A DNA stretch of 64,000 nt from Verrucomicrobiales bacterium. GTDB lineage: Bacteria > Verrucomicrobiota > Verrucomicrobiia > Verrucomicrobiales > DEV007. The position numbers and the translations under genes are program-made. The stretch spans positions 248,001 through 312,000 of the forward strand of contig DUBC01000016.1 in NCBI GenBank assembly GCA_012960505.1, read 5' to 3'. Positions 1 through 8,429 of the stretch are shown here, one piece after another. Position 1 is the first letter of the stretch, and each line of letters opens with the position of its first letter. The notes under the pieces are model-generated. The model was not told the DNA's origin. It made no database searches and saw nothing but the letters and a program-made list of their open reading frames with translations.

Positions 1-5
1 GTTTC

Positions 6-977
6 ATGATTCAGAACGCTTCTGCTGAGGATGAAAAAAGAAAAGTTAATCCTGAAACCGATAAGGCATATGAGCATGTAATTGCGCCAATCCTTGCATC
101 AAGATGCACGGGATGTCATGGGGCTAATAAAGCAAAAGGGAAGTTTCGGTTACATACAAAAGAAGAGATACTAAAGAGTGAAACTGTTGTAGGAGGTAAA
201 GTAGAAGAGAGTACCCTTATTGAGCGTATTATGCTTCCTGACGATGACGAGGATGTAATGCCTCCTGAAGACAAGGATCGTCTTAGCGCGGAACAGAAAA
301 AAATTATTAATTGGTGGATAGCAGAAGGAGCAAGTTTTGATAAGAAAATATCAGAACTTAATGTTCCTGATGATGTTGGAACAATTATAGCAGGTCTTGT
401 TTATTCTAAATCCAAAGAGGGGGTCATTACTAAAGCATTTAATCTTCCTGATATTGCTCAACCTGCTGACGCGGGTGCAGTAGAAGCGATAGATAAGGCT
501 GGGGTGCTTATTATGCAACTTGCTCAAGACACTAAATATTTATCTGCTAACGCTATTAATGTTGTTAAAAGTTTCAATGACGCTCAGGTCAAACTTTTGA
601 TCCCAGTCAAAACCCATCTCACATGGTTGGACGTGTCTCGTAGCGGCATCACTGATCAATCCGCATCTGATGTGGGGCAATTATCAATGCTGACAAAATT
701 ACACCTTGAGAATACGAGCATAACCGATCAGATGCTCCAGCATGTAGGAAAACTTTCAAATCTTGAGTATCTTAATGTTTATGGAACCAAAGTAACAGAT
801 GCAGGACTGGAACATCTTAAAGGTTTAAAGAAGCTAAAAAAATTATATGTCTGGCAGACCGGCGTTACTGAAGCTGGAGCCAATAAACTGAAAGAAGCTA
901 TTCCGGGTCTGGACGTTAATCTGGGTTGGAAACAACCGGAAAAAAAGGACAAACCTGAAGAGCCAAAAAAAGAATAA
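6..977 (+). CDS. Planctomycete-type cytochrome c / leucine-rich repeat protein (5' partial)
   Basis: A heme-binding CTGCH motif lies at residues 34-38 in a short cytochrome c domain of the kind called planctomycete-type cytochrome c. The domain ends near residue 110 with an MPP motif (the usual methionine-ligand region) and a helix that includes WWIAEGA. Residues about 200-300 form leucine-rich repeats with repeated LxxLxLxxTxIT(D) patterns. The protein therefore pairs an electron-transfer or heme domain with a protein-interaction surface. No signal peptide or membrane segment is visible, yet heme attachment requires export. The frame is open back to base 1, so the real start, perhaps with a membrane-anchor domain, probably lies upstream of the window and the ATG at 6 is internal. 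The exact role is unknown. Confidence 0.75.
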   Translation: MIQNASAEDEKRKVNPETDKAYEHVIAPILASRCTGCHGANKAKGKFRLHTKEEILKSETVVGGKVEESTLIERIMLPDDDEDVMPPEDKDRLSAEQKKIINWWIAEGASFDKKISELNVPDDVGTIIAGLVYSKSKEGVITKAFNLPDIAQPADAGAVEAIDKAGVLIMQLAQDTKYLSANAINVVKSFNDAQVKLLIPVKTHLTWLDVSRSGITDQSASDVGQLSMLTKLHLENTSITDQMLQHVGKLSNLEYLNVYGTKVTDAGLEHLKGLKKLKKLYVWQTGVTEAGANKLKEAIPGLDVNLGWKQPEKKDKPEEPKKE

Positions 978-980
978 TTT

Positions 981-2009
981 TCATTTATTAATTGGTTCAA
1001 TAGTCTGAATTTTTCCAGTAAAATGGAGATCCAGACCTCTCTTTTTCCAATATTCACAGATTTGTGACTCGATCTTATTGAACGATTTATCTTTCCAAAG
1101 CATTGCCTGATCAGCTGGAATAAAACGAACTGATTTTGTTTTATGCTCATGAATATTGACGGCTGAATTCTCAAGAAACTTTCTCAGTCCTCCGAGCTTA
1201 CGAGAAGCAAGTTCCATTTGATAGTGAGTTAAAAACAATGCTCCTGCGTATTTAGCATAAGCGTTATCTTCATTGATTCTGGTGTCCTTTGCCCAAGTGT
1301 GGGCAGACATTATTGTGAGGATCTGGATAGATGGTATCACTACTGTCGGCTGCTCTCCATTTAACCAGGTTACATTTAAATGTTCGATAATTTGTTTTGA
1401 ACAATTACTAAATCTGTATCTTCCTGGTGCATATTGTAGTGCTGAAAAATATTCTGCTATTCCTTCAGTGAGCCATGTTGGTAATGCATGGAATTGATCT
1501 CCCATCGCTTGATGGATTAGTTCGTGCACTAGTAACTGATAACGTTGACGCGGTTGTAGGTTTGAAACTTTGTTCCTTGTTGCTATTAGATGCTCAAGAC
1601 TGACTTTTACTTCTTTGCTGCGCCCATCGAAGTATCCTATCGTTCCTTTAGGTGCTCCCGATTTAATGTATTCTGATTTCTTTTCAAAAATACGTACTAC
1701 ATGTTTTTTTTTGTTTCCAGGCCGTCCTTCGTAAATTAGTTGGAGTGGAAATAAAACTAAGGCACGTTGAACTGATTCCGCTAAAATTGCGATTTCAGTA
1801 ACTTTATTGTGTCTAATCCTTTGGTCCGTAATTATGAGGTATGAATTAGTTTCGTAGTTGTATCCGCTTAAGGTTTTAAGCTCAGTCCATTTGGCTTTAG
1901 GCGCGTCAAATTTTTGAGGCCAGGGCTTTGAATAGTTCAAAGCTTGCAAAGCAAGGAATGCTACGATTATTGCTACCATTTTCATATTACGAATACGAAG
2001 TCCTATCAC
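981..2009 (-). CDS. Secreted or membrane-anchored zincin-type metallopeptidase (peptidase MA-like)
   Basis: A hydrophobic N-terminal segment (about residues 12-24) looks like a signal peptide or anchor. The zinc motif HELIH is at residues 162-166, and the downstream WLTEGIAEY segment (residues 179-187) supplies the glutamate expected as third zinc ligand in gluzincins. This pattern, HExxH followed at short distance by W-L-x-E-G-x-A-x-Y, is typical of peptidase MA-like proteins. It probably acts in the periplasm; the substrate is unknown. The start is ambiguous: methionines at residues 9 and 11 give a more compact signal peptide (start about 1985). It converges with the cytochrome/LRR gene, with only three bases between the two stops. 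Confidence 0.7.
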   Translation of the reverse strand: MIGLRIRNMKMVAIIVAFLALQALNYSKPWPQKFDAPKAKWTELKTLSGYNYETNSYLIITDQRIRHNKVTEIAILAESVQRALVLFPLQLIYEGRPGNKKKHVVRIFEKKSEYIKSGAPKGTIGYFDGRSKEVKVSLEHLIATRNKVSNLQPRQRYQLLVHELIHQAMGDQFHALPTWLTEGIAEYFSALQYAPGRYRFSNCSKQIIEHLNVTWLNGEQPTVVIPSIQILTIMSAHTWAKDTRINEDNAYAKYAGALFLTHYQMELASRKLGGLRKFLENSAVNIHEHKTKSVRFIPADQAMLWKDKSFNKIESQICEYWKKRGLDLHFTGKIQTIEPINK

Positions 2010-2169
2010 ATTACCATCAATTAAATGAAAGTATTATTTTAAATAAAACCGTCAGAATGAGTCTGTTAGATGGTGGTTAGTTTAAGCTCATTGAAAACTG
2101 AATTATTATTTAGGTTTCCTTCTCGCGTTGTTTGGTAAAAATGCTAAAGTTAAGTTTTGTTAACTATTT

Positions 2170-3072
2170 ATGAGAAACCCATTCACTCAATTAGGATTCA
2201 TTACTATTGCCCTCATTCTTTTATTAGGATGTTCATCTACTGGTGGAAAATATGAAAATAGTGACAATACGGCCTATTTAGATGGGGAAGGAAAGAGGCG
2301 TGGTTTGTTTGGTGGACGTAAGAAAAAAAAATCAGCTGCCCTTCAAAATCCAAATATTAATATTCGAGTGGATCCTAGCTTAGCTCGTTCATTGACTTAC
2401 TCACGCGTAAGAACTGATGGACCATTTATTGCTATGACTTTCGATGATGGCCCTCATCCTGTTCATACACCCCGATTACTGGACATTCTCAAAAGAAGGA
2501 ACATAAGAGCTACCTTTTTTGTTGTGGGGACAAATGCTCGACGGTATCCGCAGTTAATTAGAAGAATAATTGCTGAGGGGCATGAGATTGGAAATCATAC
2601 TGTAAACCATAAGTATTTAAATAGGATTAGTGTTGAACAGGCAAGGGCGGAAGTGCTTGGTTGCGAGAAAGCAATTGTAGCGGCTTGTGGAGTTAAACCT
2701 CGGATACTTCGTCCTCCTGGTGGACATATAAACGATCGAATAAAGGTCTGGTTGAAAAAAGAATTTGGATATAGCACAATCATGTGGGCCGTTGATCCTG
2801 AGGATTGGAAGCGTCCAGGATCTGATGTGGTGGCTCGCCGCATTATTTCAGAAACGGATCCGGGTGAAATTGTACTGGCCCATGATATTCATGGTCCGAC
2901 AATCGCAGCTATGCCTAGGGCACTCGATGGGTTGTTAGCCAATGGCTATCGATTTGTGACTGTAAGTCAGCTCATTGCTATAGAGCGGCGAAGCATTGCC
3001 ACACGTTCTGGATATGATGATAATTTACTTAGCAGTTCAATTCATTTTACTGGACAAAAACAAGTCAGATAA
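2170..3072 (+). CDS. Lipoprotein polysaccharide deacetylase (NodB domain)
   Basis: The N-terminus is a lipoprotein signal with the lipobox cysteine at residue 21 (LLLGC). The NodB homology domain follows from about residue 87. TFDDGP supplies the catalytic base and first metal ligand, the H-T-V-N-H segment the metal-binding histidines, RPPGG the substrate-groove motif, and a late LAHDIH the catalytic histidine. All the expected carbohydrate esterase family 4 motifs are present, so an active enzyme that removes acetyl groups from an N-acetylated glycan is likely. The basic stretch between lipobox and catalytic domain (GGRKKKKS) is probably a linker. The substrate could be peptidoglycan or an exported polysaccharide; nothing next to it decides this. 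Confidence 0.85.
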   Translation: MRNPFTQLGFITIALILLLGCSSTGGKYENSDNTAYLDGEGKRRGLFGGRKKKKSAALQNPNINIRVDPSLARSLTYSRVRTDGPFIAMTFDDGPHPVHTPRLLDILKRRNIRATFFVVGTNARRYPQLIRRIIAEGHEIGNHTVNHKYLNRISVEQARAEVLGCEKAIVAACGVKPRILRPPGGHINDRIKVWLKKEFGYSTIMWAVDPEDWKRPGSDVVARRIISETDPGEIVLAHDIHGPTIAAMPRALDGLLANGYRFVTVSQLIAIERRSIATRSGYDDNLLSSSIHFTGQKQVR

Positions 3073-3127
3073 AAAGAGTATCTCCAAGTAGATTTACACT
3101 GACAGAAAGTCCTGCTAAGTTTACAGC

Positions 3128-4795
3128 ATGCAAGCTGATGATTTCTTTTCTACTCGTGAAGGCTTGCGGAAACTCTTAACCACTTTCAGAGAAGCTGGGC
3201 ATGATCTTGGTATGCCCGAATCCGAACTGGCGGGCCTGAGTTCTGCTTCTGCGGCACTTGACAGCCCGCTAACAGTTATGGTGCTCGGCGCCAAAGGTAG
3301 CGGTAAGACTAGCTTAATTGAAACGCTTTTAGGAGATAAATTATCAACTTCCAAGGATCAATCATCTGCGCCAATCATATTTTGGCGGTATGGGGCACGT
3401 TCAGCTGACCAGATTGAGAATGACTTTACGGAATCTTATCGGCCATGTTCGGGATTAAAGGAATTCGAGTTCATTGAGGTTCCCGATACTTATAATGTTT
3501 CTGATCCAGATTTGCTAAGAAAAGCGTATCTAATAGCTGATGTGGTTTTGGTGGTTTTCACAGCAACGGATCCTTGGGATACTGAATCCTTTGACTTTAT
3601 TAGTGATTTAGAAATCGGGGTGAAGCGTCCTGTGACGTCAGTTATTACTAATATTGATCAACGTACCGATGAGGAATTATATGCTATTACTGAATTTGTA
3701 GAGAGCTCAGGTAATAAAAGGTTAAATGATGGAATCCCAGTCCATCAAATTTCTTCATTAGGTTCATTTTTAAATCGATTAAATAATAATAAGCAATTAC
3801 TTCTCGAATGGATTATTAAATCTTTGGAAAAAAGACAACCTTTCATGGATAGGCGTGTTCGGGCTGAATTGACTCTCGCTAATGCTACAAACCAGATGGC
3901 TAAAGTTTTGGAGAGTGCTGCCGAGACAACTAAAACCGAAGAGGAATGTTTATTGTCATTTGATAAATTGATATCTCTTTCTCAGGAGGAGATGATTTAT
4001 GATTTTGCTGAGGCCTTTAAAAAGGATCTTGATGTTTTAAAAAATGAATTAAGAGATTTCCGGAAGGCTTTGATCAAGTCGAACAGTTTAATTAGCATTT
4101 TATTTTTCATTGGAAGTAAAAATTTCTTTTTACAGAAGCGCCAAATCTTGGAAAATCTGAATAAAAGCATAACGGATGATGAGGTTCTAATTATGCAGAA
4201 AATAGAAAAACATACAAAGGATTTGGATCAATGTTTTAACCAAGGATTCAGTAATGTGATAGATGATGTTAAATTATTTTCTTCTGATGATTCGCAGGGC
4301 GTTTCATTTGAGTCCTGGTGCCATGAGAGGTCCAATTCTACTAGGGGAATTCTTAAAAAGGAGATTATGGAAAGTGATAATTTCAAACAGATATCTTCCA
4401 AATTTCGGCGCTCTTCTCTATTTGCTTTATTCACATTATTGACAGCTTCTATTTTTTCGTGGTTTATATATTCACAAATGGAAAATCCCTTTTATGGTCT
4501 TTCATTTGTCTTTTTGTTAATAGTTGGAATTTTCTTTATGTTGTCGATTCACATGAAACGTAAGGTTATTTCATTATATGACGAAGAATCCTCTGCTATT
4601 CGAGAACGGATAAAAGAGCAGCTCACGGAACTGTACAGTTCACCGATTGAACATTTTTATAAACCCTATAAGGATGCGAATTTAATGTTACGAAATAAGT
4701 ATGAAGAGCGCTCTTGTCGACGTAAAATTTCTAGCGTTTGTGTATCGAATGCTTTGAAAACAGCCAAAAATATCTTGGCAAAGCCTCTTTTTTAA
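3128..4795 (+). CDS. Dynamin-like membrane GTPase
   Basis: The GTPase domain is N-terminal: the P-loop GAKGSGKT is at residues 54-61, a G3-like VPDT follows near residue 117, and the G4 TNID near residue 177. A long, mostly helical region with charged, coiled-coil-like stretches covers about residues 210-425. Two closely spaced transmembrane segments (about 430-445 and 452-472) come before a short helical tail. This order (GTPase, helical stalk, paired membrane helices, helices) fits bacterial dynamin-like proteins that bind or remodel membranes. It lies 27 bases upstream of cdsA on the same strand, so co-transcription with phospholipid synthesis is plausible. The subfamily cannot be fixed from sequence reading alone. 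Confidence 0.65.
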   Translation: MQADDFFSTREGLRKLLTTFREAGHDLGMPESELAGLSSASAALDSPLTVMVLGAKGSGKTSLIETLLGDKLSTSKDQSSAPIIFWRYGARSADQIENDFTESYRPCSGLKEFEFIEVPDTYNVSDPDLLRKAYLIADVVLVVFTATDPWDTESFDFISDLEIGVKRPVTSVITNIDQRTDEELYAITEFVESSGNKRLNDGIPVHQISSLGSFLNRLNNNKQLLLEWIIKSLEKRQPFMDRRVRAELTLANATNQMAKVLESAAETTKTEEECLLSFDKLISLSQEEMIYDFAEAFKKDLDVLKNELRDFRKALIKSNSLISILFFIGSKNFFLQKRQILENLNKSITDDEVLIMQKIEKHTKDLDQCFNQGFSNVIDDVKLFSSDDSQGVSFESWCHERSNSTRGILKKEIMESDNFKQISSKFRRSSLFALFTLLTASIFSWFIYSQMENPFYGLSFVFLLIVGIFFMLSIHMKRKVISLYDEESSAIRERIKEQLTELYSSPIEHFYKPYKDANLMLRNKYEERSCRRKISSVCVSNALKTAKNILAKPLF

Positions 4796-4822
4796 TGACT
4801 GATAGCTGCACCAAATAACTAA

Positions 4823-5731
4823 ATGCCTGATCATTCCAAAATTGGTGCTAAGAATAATCGCTCCAACGTCTTTCGATCCCGTTCTATAAGTACAATTGTT
4901 TTATGGGCTTTAATTGTTTCTGCTGTTTATTTTGATAGGCCAATAATCTTTTCTTCCATTATTATACTCATAGGATCCTTAGGCATTTATGAGTTTTTCG
5001 GTTTGTTAGGCCTCAGAGGGACTCCCGCATTTAAAAATATCAGGATTTCTACTCTCTTCCTTAGTTTCCTGTATTTGTCTTTGATGGCCTATTTCTTAAG
5101 TGGGCGATGTAATGTAGGAGTCATATATATTGATTCTGCCTTTGTTGCTTTGGTGGTGATTGTTTTGACGGTCCTTCTTTTATTTTATCCAATTGATGGA
5201 ACTAATACTAAGGACTTATTTTTTGGTTCCTTATTTGGGTTTATATATGTCCCATTATTGATTTCGTTTTTGCTTCGAATTCTTTATTTGAATTATGATT
5301 CTTCTGAAGGACAGGGGGGTGAGTATTATATTATATTTTTGTTGGTCGTAACAAAATTTTCAGATATGGGCGCTTACCTAATTGGAACGCTCATTGGAAA
5401 ACATAAGATGATTCCACATATTAGTCCGGGTAAGACTTGGGAGGGATTTATTTTTGGATGTTTAACGTTTGCTGTAGGAGGTGGATGTTTAATGTTTTAT
5501 TTATTTAAAGATGAAATGCTATTGTTTGAATGGCAATCAGTTGTAATTTTAAGCTTTTGCCTTGCGTTTATTGCTGCCCTCGGTGATTTGGCTGAGTCAG
5601 TCCTTAAACGTAGCCTTGCGGTCAAAGACTCTGGTAATATATTGCCTGGCATCGGTGGTGTTCTAGACCTAGTGGACAGTGTTCTGTTTACAGCGCCTGT
5701 CTTGTTTATTTATTTAACTTACTTATCTTAA
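4823..5731 (+). CDS. cdsA: Phosphatidate cytidylyltransferase
   Basis: This integral membrane enzyme makes CDP-diacylglycerol from phosphatidate and CTP, the branch point for phospholipid synthesis. About eight hydrophobic segments are visible. The C-terminal signature is present: S-x-L-K-R-S followed by VKDSGNILPGIGG and LDLVDS. The usual histidine in the LPGHGG part is replaced by isoleucine, a small departure from the consensus. The length of 302 residues is normal. It is followed after three bases by dxr, the common bacterial cdsA-dxr-rseP order, although the usual upstream uppS is replaced here by the dynamin-like GTPase. Confidence 0.92.
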   Translation: MPDHSKIGAKNNRSNVFRSRSISTIVLWALIVSAVYFDRPIIFSSIIILIGSLGIYEFFGLLGLRGTPAFKNIRISTLFLSFLYLSLMAYFLSGRCNVGVIYIDSAFVALVVIVLTVLLLFYPIDGTNTKDLFFGSLFGFIYVPLLISFLLRILYLNYDSSEGQGGEYYIIFLLVVTKFSDMGAYLIGTLIGKHKMIPHISPGKTWEGFIFGCLTFAVGGGCLMFYLFKDEMLLFEWQSVVILSFCLAFIAALGDLAESVLKRSLAVKDSGNILPGIGGVLDLVDSVLFTAPVLFIYLTYLS

Positions 5732-5734
5732 GTC

Positions 5735-6883
5735 ATGGCCAACAGTACAAAGAAAGTGGTCATTTTGGGGTCAACCGGATCAATCGGAGTCAGTGCGCTG
5801 AAGGTAGCCAATGATTTATTTGAAAGAATTGAAATCGTGGGGCTCGGTGCTTATCAGTCAGCGGACAAACTGCTTTCTCAGCTGAATCAGACAGGGGCTC
5901 GCGCTGCTTGCCTTAGTGATCAGGATGTGGCTGAAAGCATTAGTGCTGATGTTCCTTCTGGAGTTGATATGTTTTCCGGTGAAGAGGGATTAGTTGAACT
6001 TGCCACTCTTGAAGAAGCAGACATTGTGTTGATTGCTATTGTAGGCGTTGCGGGTCTCAAGCCTGCATTGGCTGCCCTAGAAGCAGGGAAGGATCTGGCC
6101 GTTGCGAGTAAAGAGATACTTGTTATGGCTGGGCAAGAAATCATGGAAACAGCTTCGCGAACAGGGTCAAAAGTTTTGCCTGTTGACAGTGAACACAACG
6201 CAATCTTTCAATGCCTTGAGGGTAAGGAACCTGACACTGTTTCGCGGCTAATATTAACAGCTTCTGGTGGCCCTTTCAGAAAATATGAAAGGAAGGATTT
6301 AGAAAATGTTAGTGTTGAAAAAGCTCTGAATCATCCTACTTGGGACATGGGACCAAAGATCACTGTTGATTCAGCGACTCTCTTTAATAAGGGTCTTGAA
6401 ATGATTGAAGCTCGTTGGCTTTTTGATATTGAGATGGATCGAGTTGACGTCATCGTTCATCCCCAGAGCATTGTTCATTCAATGGTTGAATTTATTGATG
6501 GATCGATTCTAGCTCAACTCAGCGTTACAGATATGTGCTTCCCTATTCAATACGCTCTTACGTGGCCTGAGCGCGTTCCGAATAGCTTGCCTCCTGTTGA
6601 CTTTGCCGATCTTGGAAAATTAGATTTTGAAAAACCTAGGACTGAGGACTTTCCTGCACTTAATCTTGCCCGTGCAGCCGGTAATGCTGGAGGAACTTTA
6701 CCAGCAGTGATGAATGCAGCTAACGAGATTGCGGTGGCACAATTTTTGAAAGGACAATTAAGCTTTCCTGGTATATGGGAACATGTTGAATCAGTAATGA
6801 CGAATCATAAGGTAATTGAGAATCCCGCCATTGACGAATTAATAGAAGCTGATCAATGGGCTCGAATTTATCCTATTGTATGA
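5735..6883 (+). CDS. dxr: 1-deoxy-D-xylulose 5-phosphate reductoisomerase
   Basis: The second enzyme of the MEP isoprenoid pathway converts DXP to 2-C-methyl-D-erythritol 4-phosphate with NADPH. The N-terminal nucleotide-binding motif LGSTGSIG is at about residues 11-18, the metal-binding segment PVDSEHNAI near residue 150, and the substrate-loop histidine region around NHPTWDMG. The length of 382 residues is typical. The start codon ATG lies three bases after the cdsA stop, which indicates tight coupling. Together with ispG two genes downstream it shows that the organism makes isoprenoids by the MEP route. Confidence 0.96.
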   Translation: MANSTKKVVILGSTGSIGVSALKVANDLFERIEIVGLGAYQSADKLLSQLNQTGARAACLSDQDVAESISADVPSGVDMFSGEEGLVELATLEEADIVLIAIVGVAGLKPALAALEAGKDLAVASKEILVMAGQEIMETASRTGSKVLPVDSEHNAIFQCLEGKEPDTVSRLILTASGGPFRKYERKDLENVSVEKALNHPTWDMGPKITVDSATLFNKGLEMIEARWLFDIEMDRVDVIVHPQSIVHSMVEFIDGSILAQLSVTDMCFPIQYALTWPERVPNSLPPVDFADLGKLDFEKPRTEDFPALNLARAAGNAGGTLPAVMNAANEIAVAQFLKGQLSFPGIWEHVESVMTNHKVIENPAIDELIEADQWARIYPIV

Positions 6884-6984
6884 GTCATTTCCATTCAATT
6901 TTGACACAGTTTTTGCGATCATTGATCAGAAGTGATATGGTGGCTGATCTCAATAAATAAAACCTCATAAATAGATAAAAAATA

Positions 6985-8406
6985 ATGGATTTAGTTATAG
7001 GCATCGGAAAAGTATTATGGACTCTTTTTCAGGTCATTGTTCTTTTTAATATACTAATCGTTGTACATGAATTAGGCCATTATTGGGCAGCTAAATGGAG
7101 AGGCCTCAAAGTGGAAAAATTCCAAATTTGGTTTGGTAAGCCTATTTGGAAAAAAAAGATTAAGGATGTGCAGTGGGGGCTCGGATGGATTCCTATGGGT
7201 GGCTTCGTTGCTTTGCCTCAAATGGCTCCCATGGAAATGTTGGAAGGCAAGAACGATGAGGAGGATAGCCTGCCTCCAATAACACCGAAAGATAAGATCA
7301 TCGTGGCCTTTGCTGGACCATTATTTAGTTTTGGTTTGGCTTTTGTTTTTGCTCTCCTTGTTTGGGGTTTTGGTAAGCCTGTAAGAGAACAGCTTCAGAG
7401 CACTGTAGTGGGGTCAGTGGTCCCAGGAATGCCTGCTGAGTTAGCTGGTGTTCTTCCCGGGGATCAAATCCTTAAAATTGATGGTATTAAAGTTCAGAAC
7501 TTTGCAGGAATGGTTGATTCAGTACTCGAGCGTATCATTTATAGTGAAGGTGAGGAGATCGTTTTATTAATAAAGAGACAAGGAATTAATGAACCTCTAG
7601 AGATTCGATGTGGTTTTAATAGGGAAGAAAGACCAGCTCATGAGAGGCAGGATTTCCGAAGGATTGGAGTCGCGCCGATATCAGAAGCCATTGTTGATAT
7701 TATAATTTCTAATAGCCCGGCAGAAAAAGCCGGCCTTAAGAGAGGAGATAAAATTCTACAAGCGAATGGCCAAACATTATTTGGCCGAGAAATGTTAAGT
7801 TTCATGATTCAGAAAATGGGTGATGATATCAAACCGATCGAATTACTTATTCTGAGGGGTGAGGAGAAGATAAAAGTTTTAATAGTGCCAGAAGTTCCGA
7901 TCCAACCAGAAGAGAATCCTGCTATGCTTGGATTGCAATGGCAATTACCTCCAATGACAATTGAGAGTCCAGGGCCCAATCCCTTTACTCAGATTTGGAA
8001 CGGAGCCACAGCTATATTTAGAACTCTTAGTGCATTGATGCCTTGGAATGATGCTGATGTTAGTGTTTCACAGATGAGTTCAGCAGTTGGGATTGGTAAG
8101 TACTATTATGAAACACTTAGTGATCCAGTTTATGGTTGGCGTTTTGCTTTTGTGCTAAGCGTTCTTATTAATGTGAACTTAGGGATGTTGAACCTTCTTC
8201 CGCTCCCTGTCCTTGATGGGGGTCATATTGTGATGGCGCTTTATGAGTGGATATTTAAATCTCCTCTCAATATAAAATTAATAGAAATGTTGCAGTTTGG
8301 CTGTGCATTACTTTTAATATCTTTCATGGTTTACGTCACCTGGTTTGATGTTCGTGATTTATCTAGTGAGTCAGAGAATCCCAAGCCAATCGTGTTCTCT
8401 CCTTGA
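6985..8406 (+). CDS. rseP: RIP-family site-2 zinc protease
   Basis: This intramembrane metalloprotease cleaves membrane-bound anti-sigma factors or remnant signal peptides. The zinc motif HELGH is at residues 28-32 inside the first membrane helix, and the second conserved motif LDGGH is near residue 410 in a C-terminal helix. Two PDZ domains lie between them, each with a recognisable core: VPGMPAELAGVLPGDQIL from about residue 146 and NSPAEKAGLKRGDKIL from about residue 244. The length of 473 residues is close to E. coli RseP. It is separated from dxr by 101 bases. No sigma-E or RseA-like gene is visible in the window. Confidence 0.93.
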   Translation: MDLVIGIGKVLWTLFQVIVLFNILIVVHELGHYWAAKWRGLKVEKFQIWFGKPIWKKKIKDVQWGLGWIPMGGFVALPQMAPMEMLEGKNDEEDSLPPITPKDKIIVAFAGPLFSFGLAFVFALLVWGFGKPVREQLQSTVVGSVVPGMPAELAGVLPGDQILKIDGIKVQNFAGMVDSVLERIIYSEGEEIVLLIKRQGINEPLEIRCGFNREERPAHERQDFRRIGVAPISEAIVDIIISNSPAEKAGLKRGDKILQANGQTLFGREMLSFMIQKMGDDIKPIELLILRGEEKIKVLIVPEVPIQPEENPAMLGLQWQLPPMTIESPGPNPFTQIWNGATAIFRTLSALMPWNDADVSVSQMSSAVGIGKYYYETLSDPVYGWRFAFVLSVLINVNLGMLNLLPLPVLDGGHIVMALYEWIFKSPLNIKLIEMLQFGCALLLISFMVYVTWFDVRDLSSESENPKPIVFSP

Positions 8407-8429
8407 TCTTATTAAATTAATAGCCGCAG

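Noticed and set aside
7799-7813. A 14-base match between the window start (GTTTCATGATTCAG) and a stretch inside rseP
   Set aside because: A single short match between two coding regions in different proteins is within chance for a 64-kb AT-rich sequence, and no further similarity flanks it.
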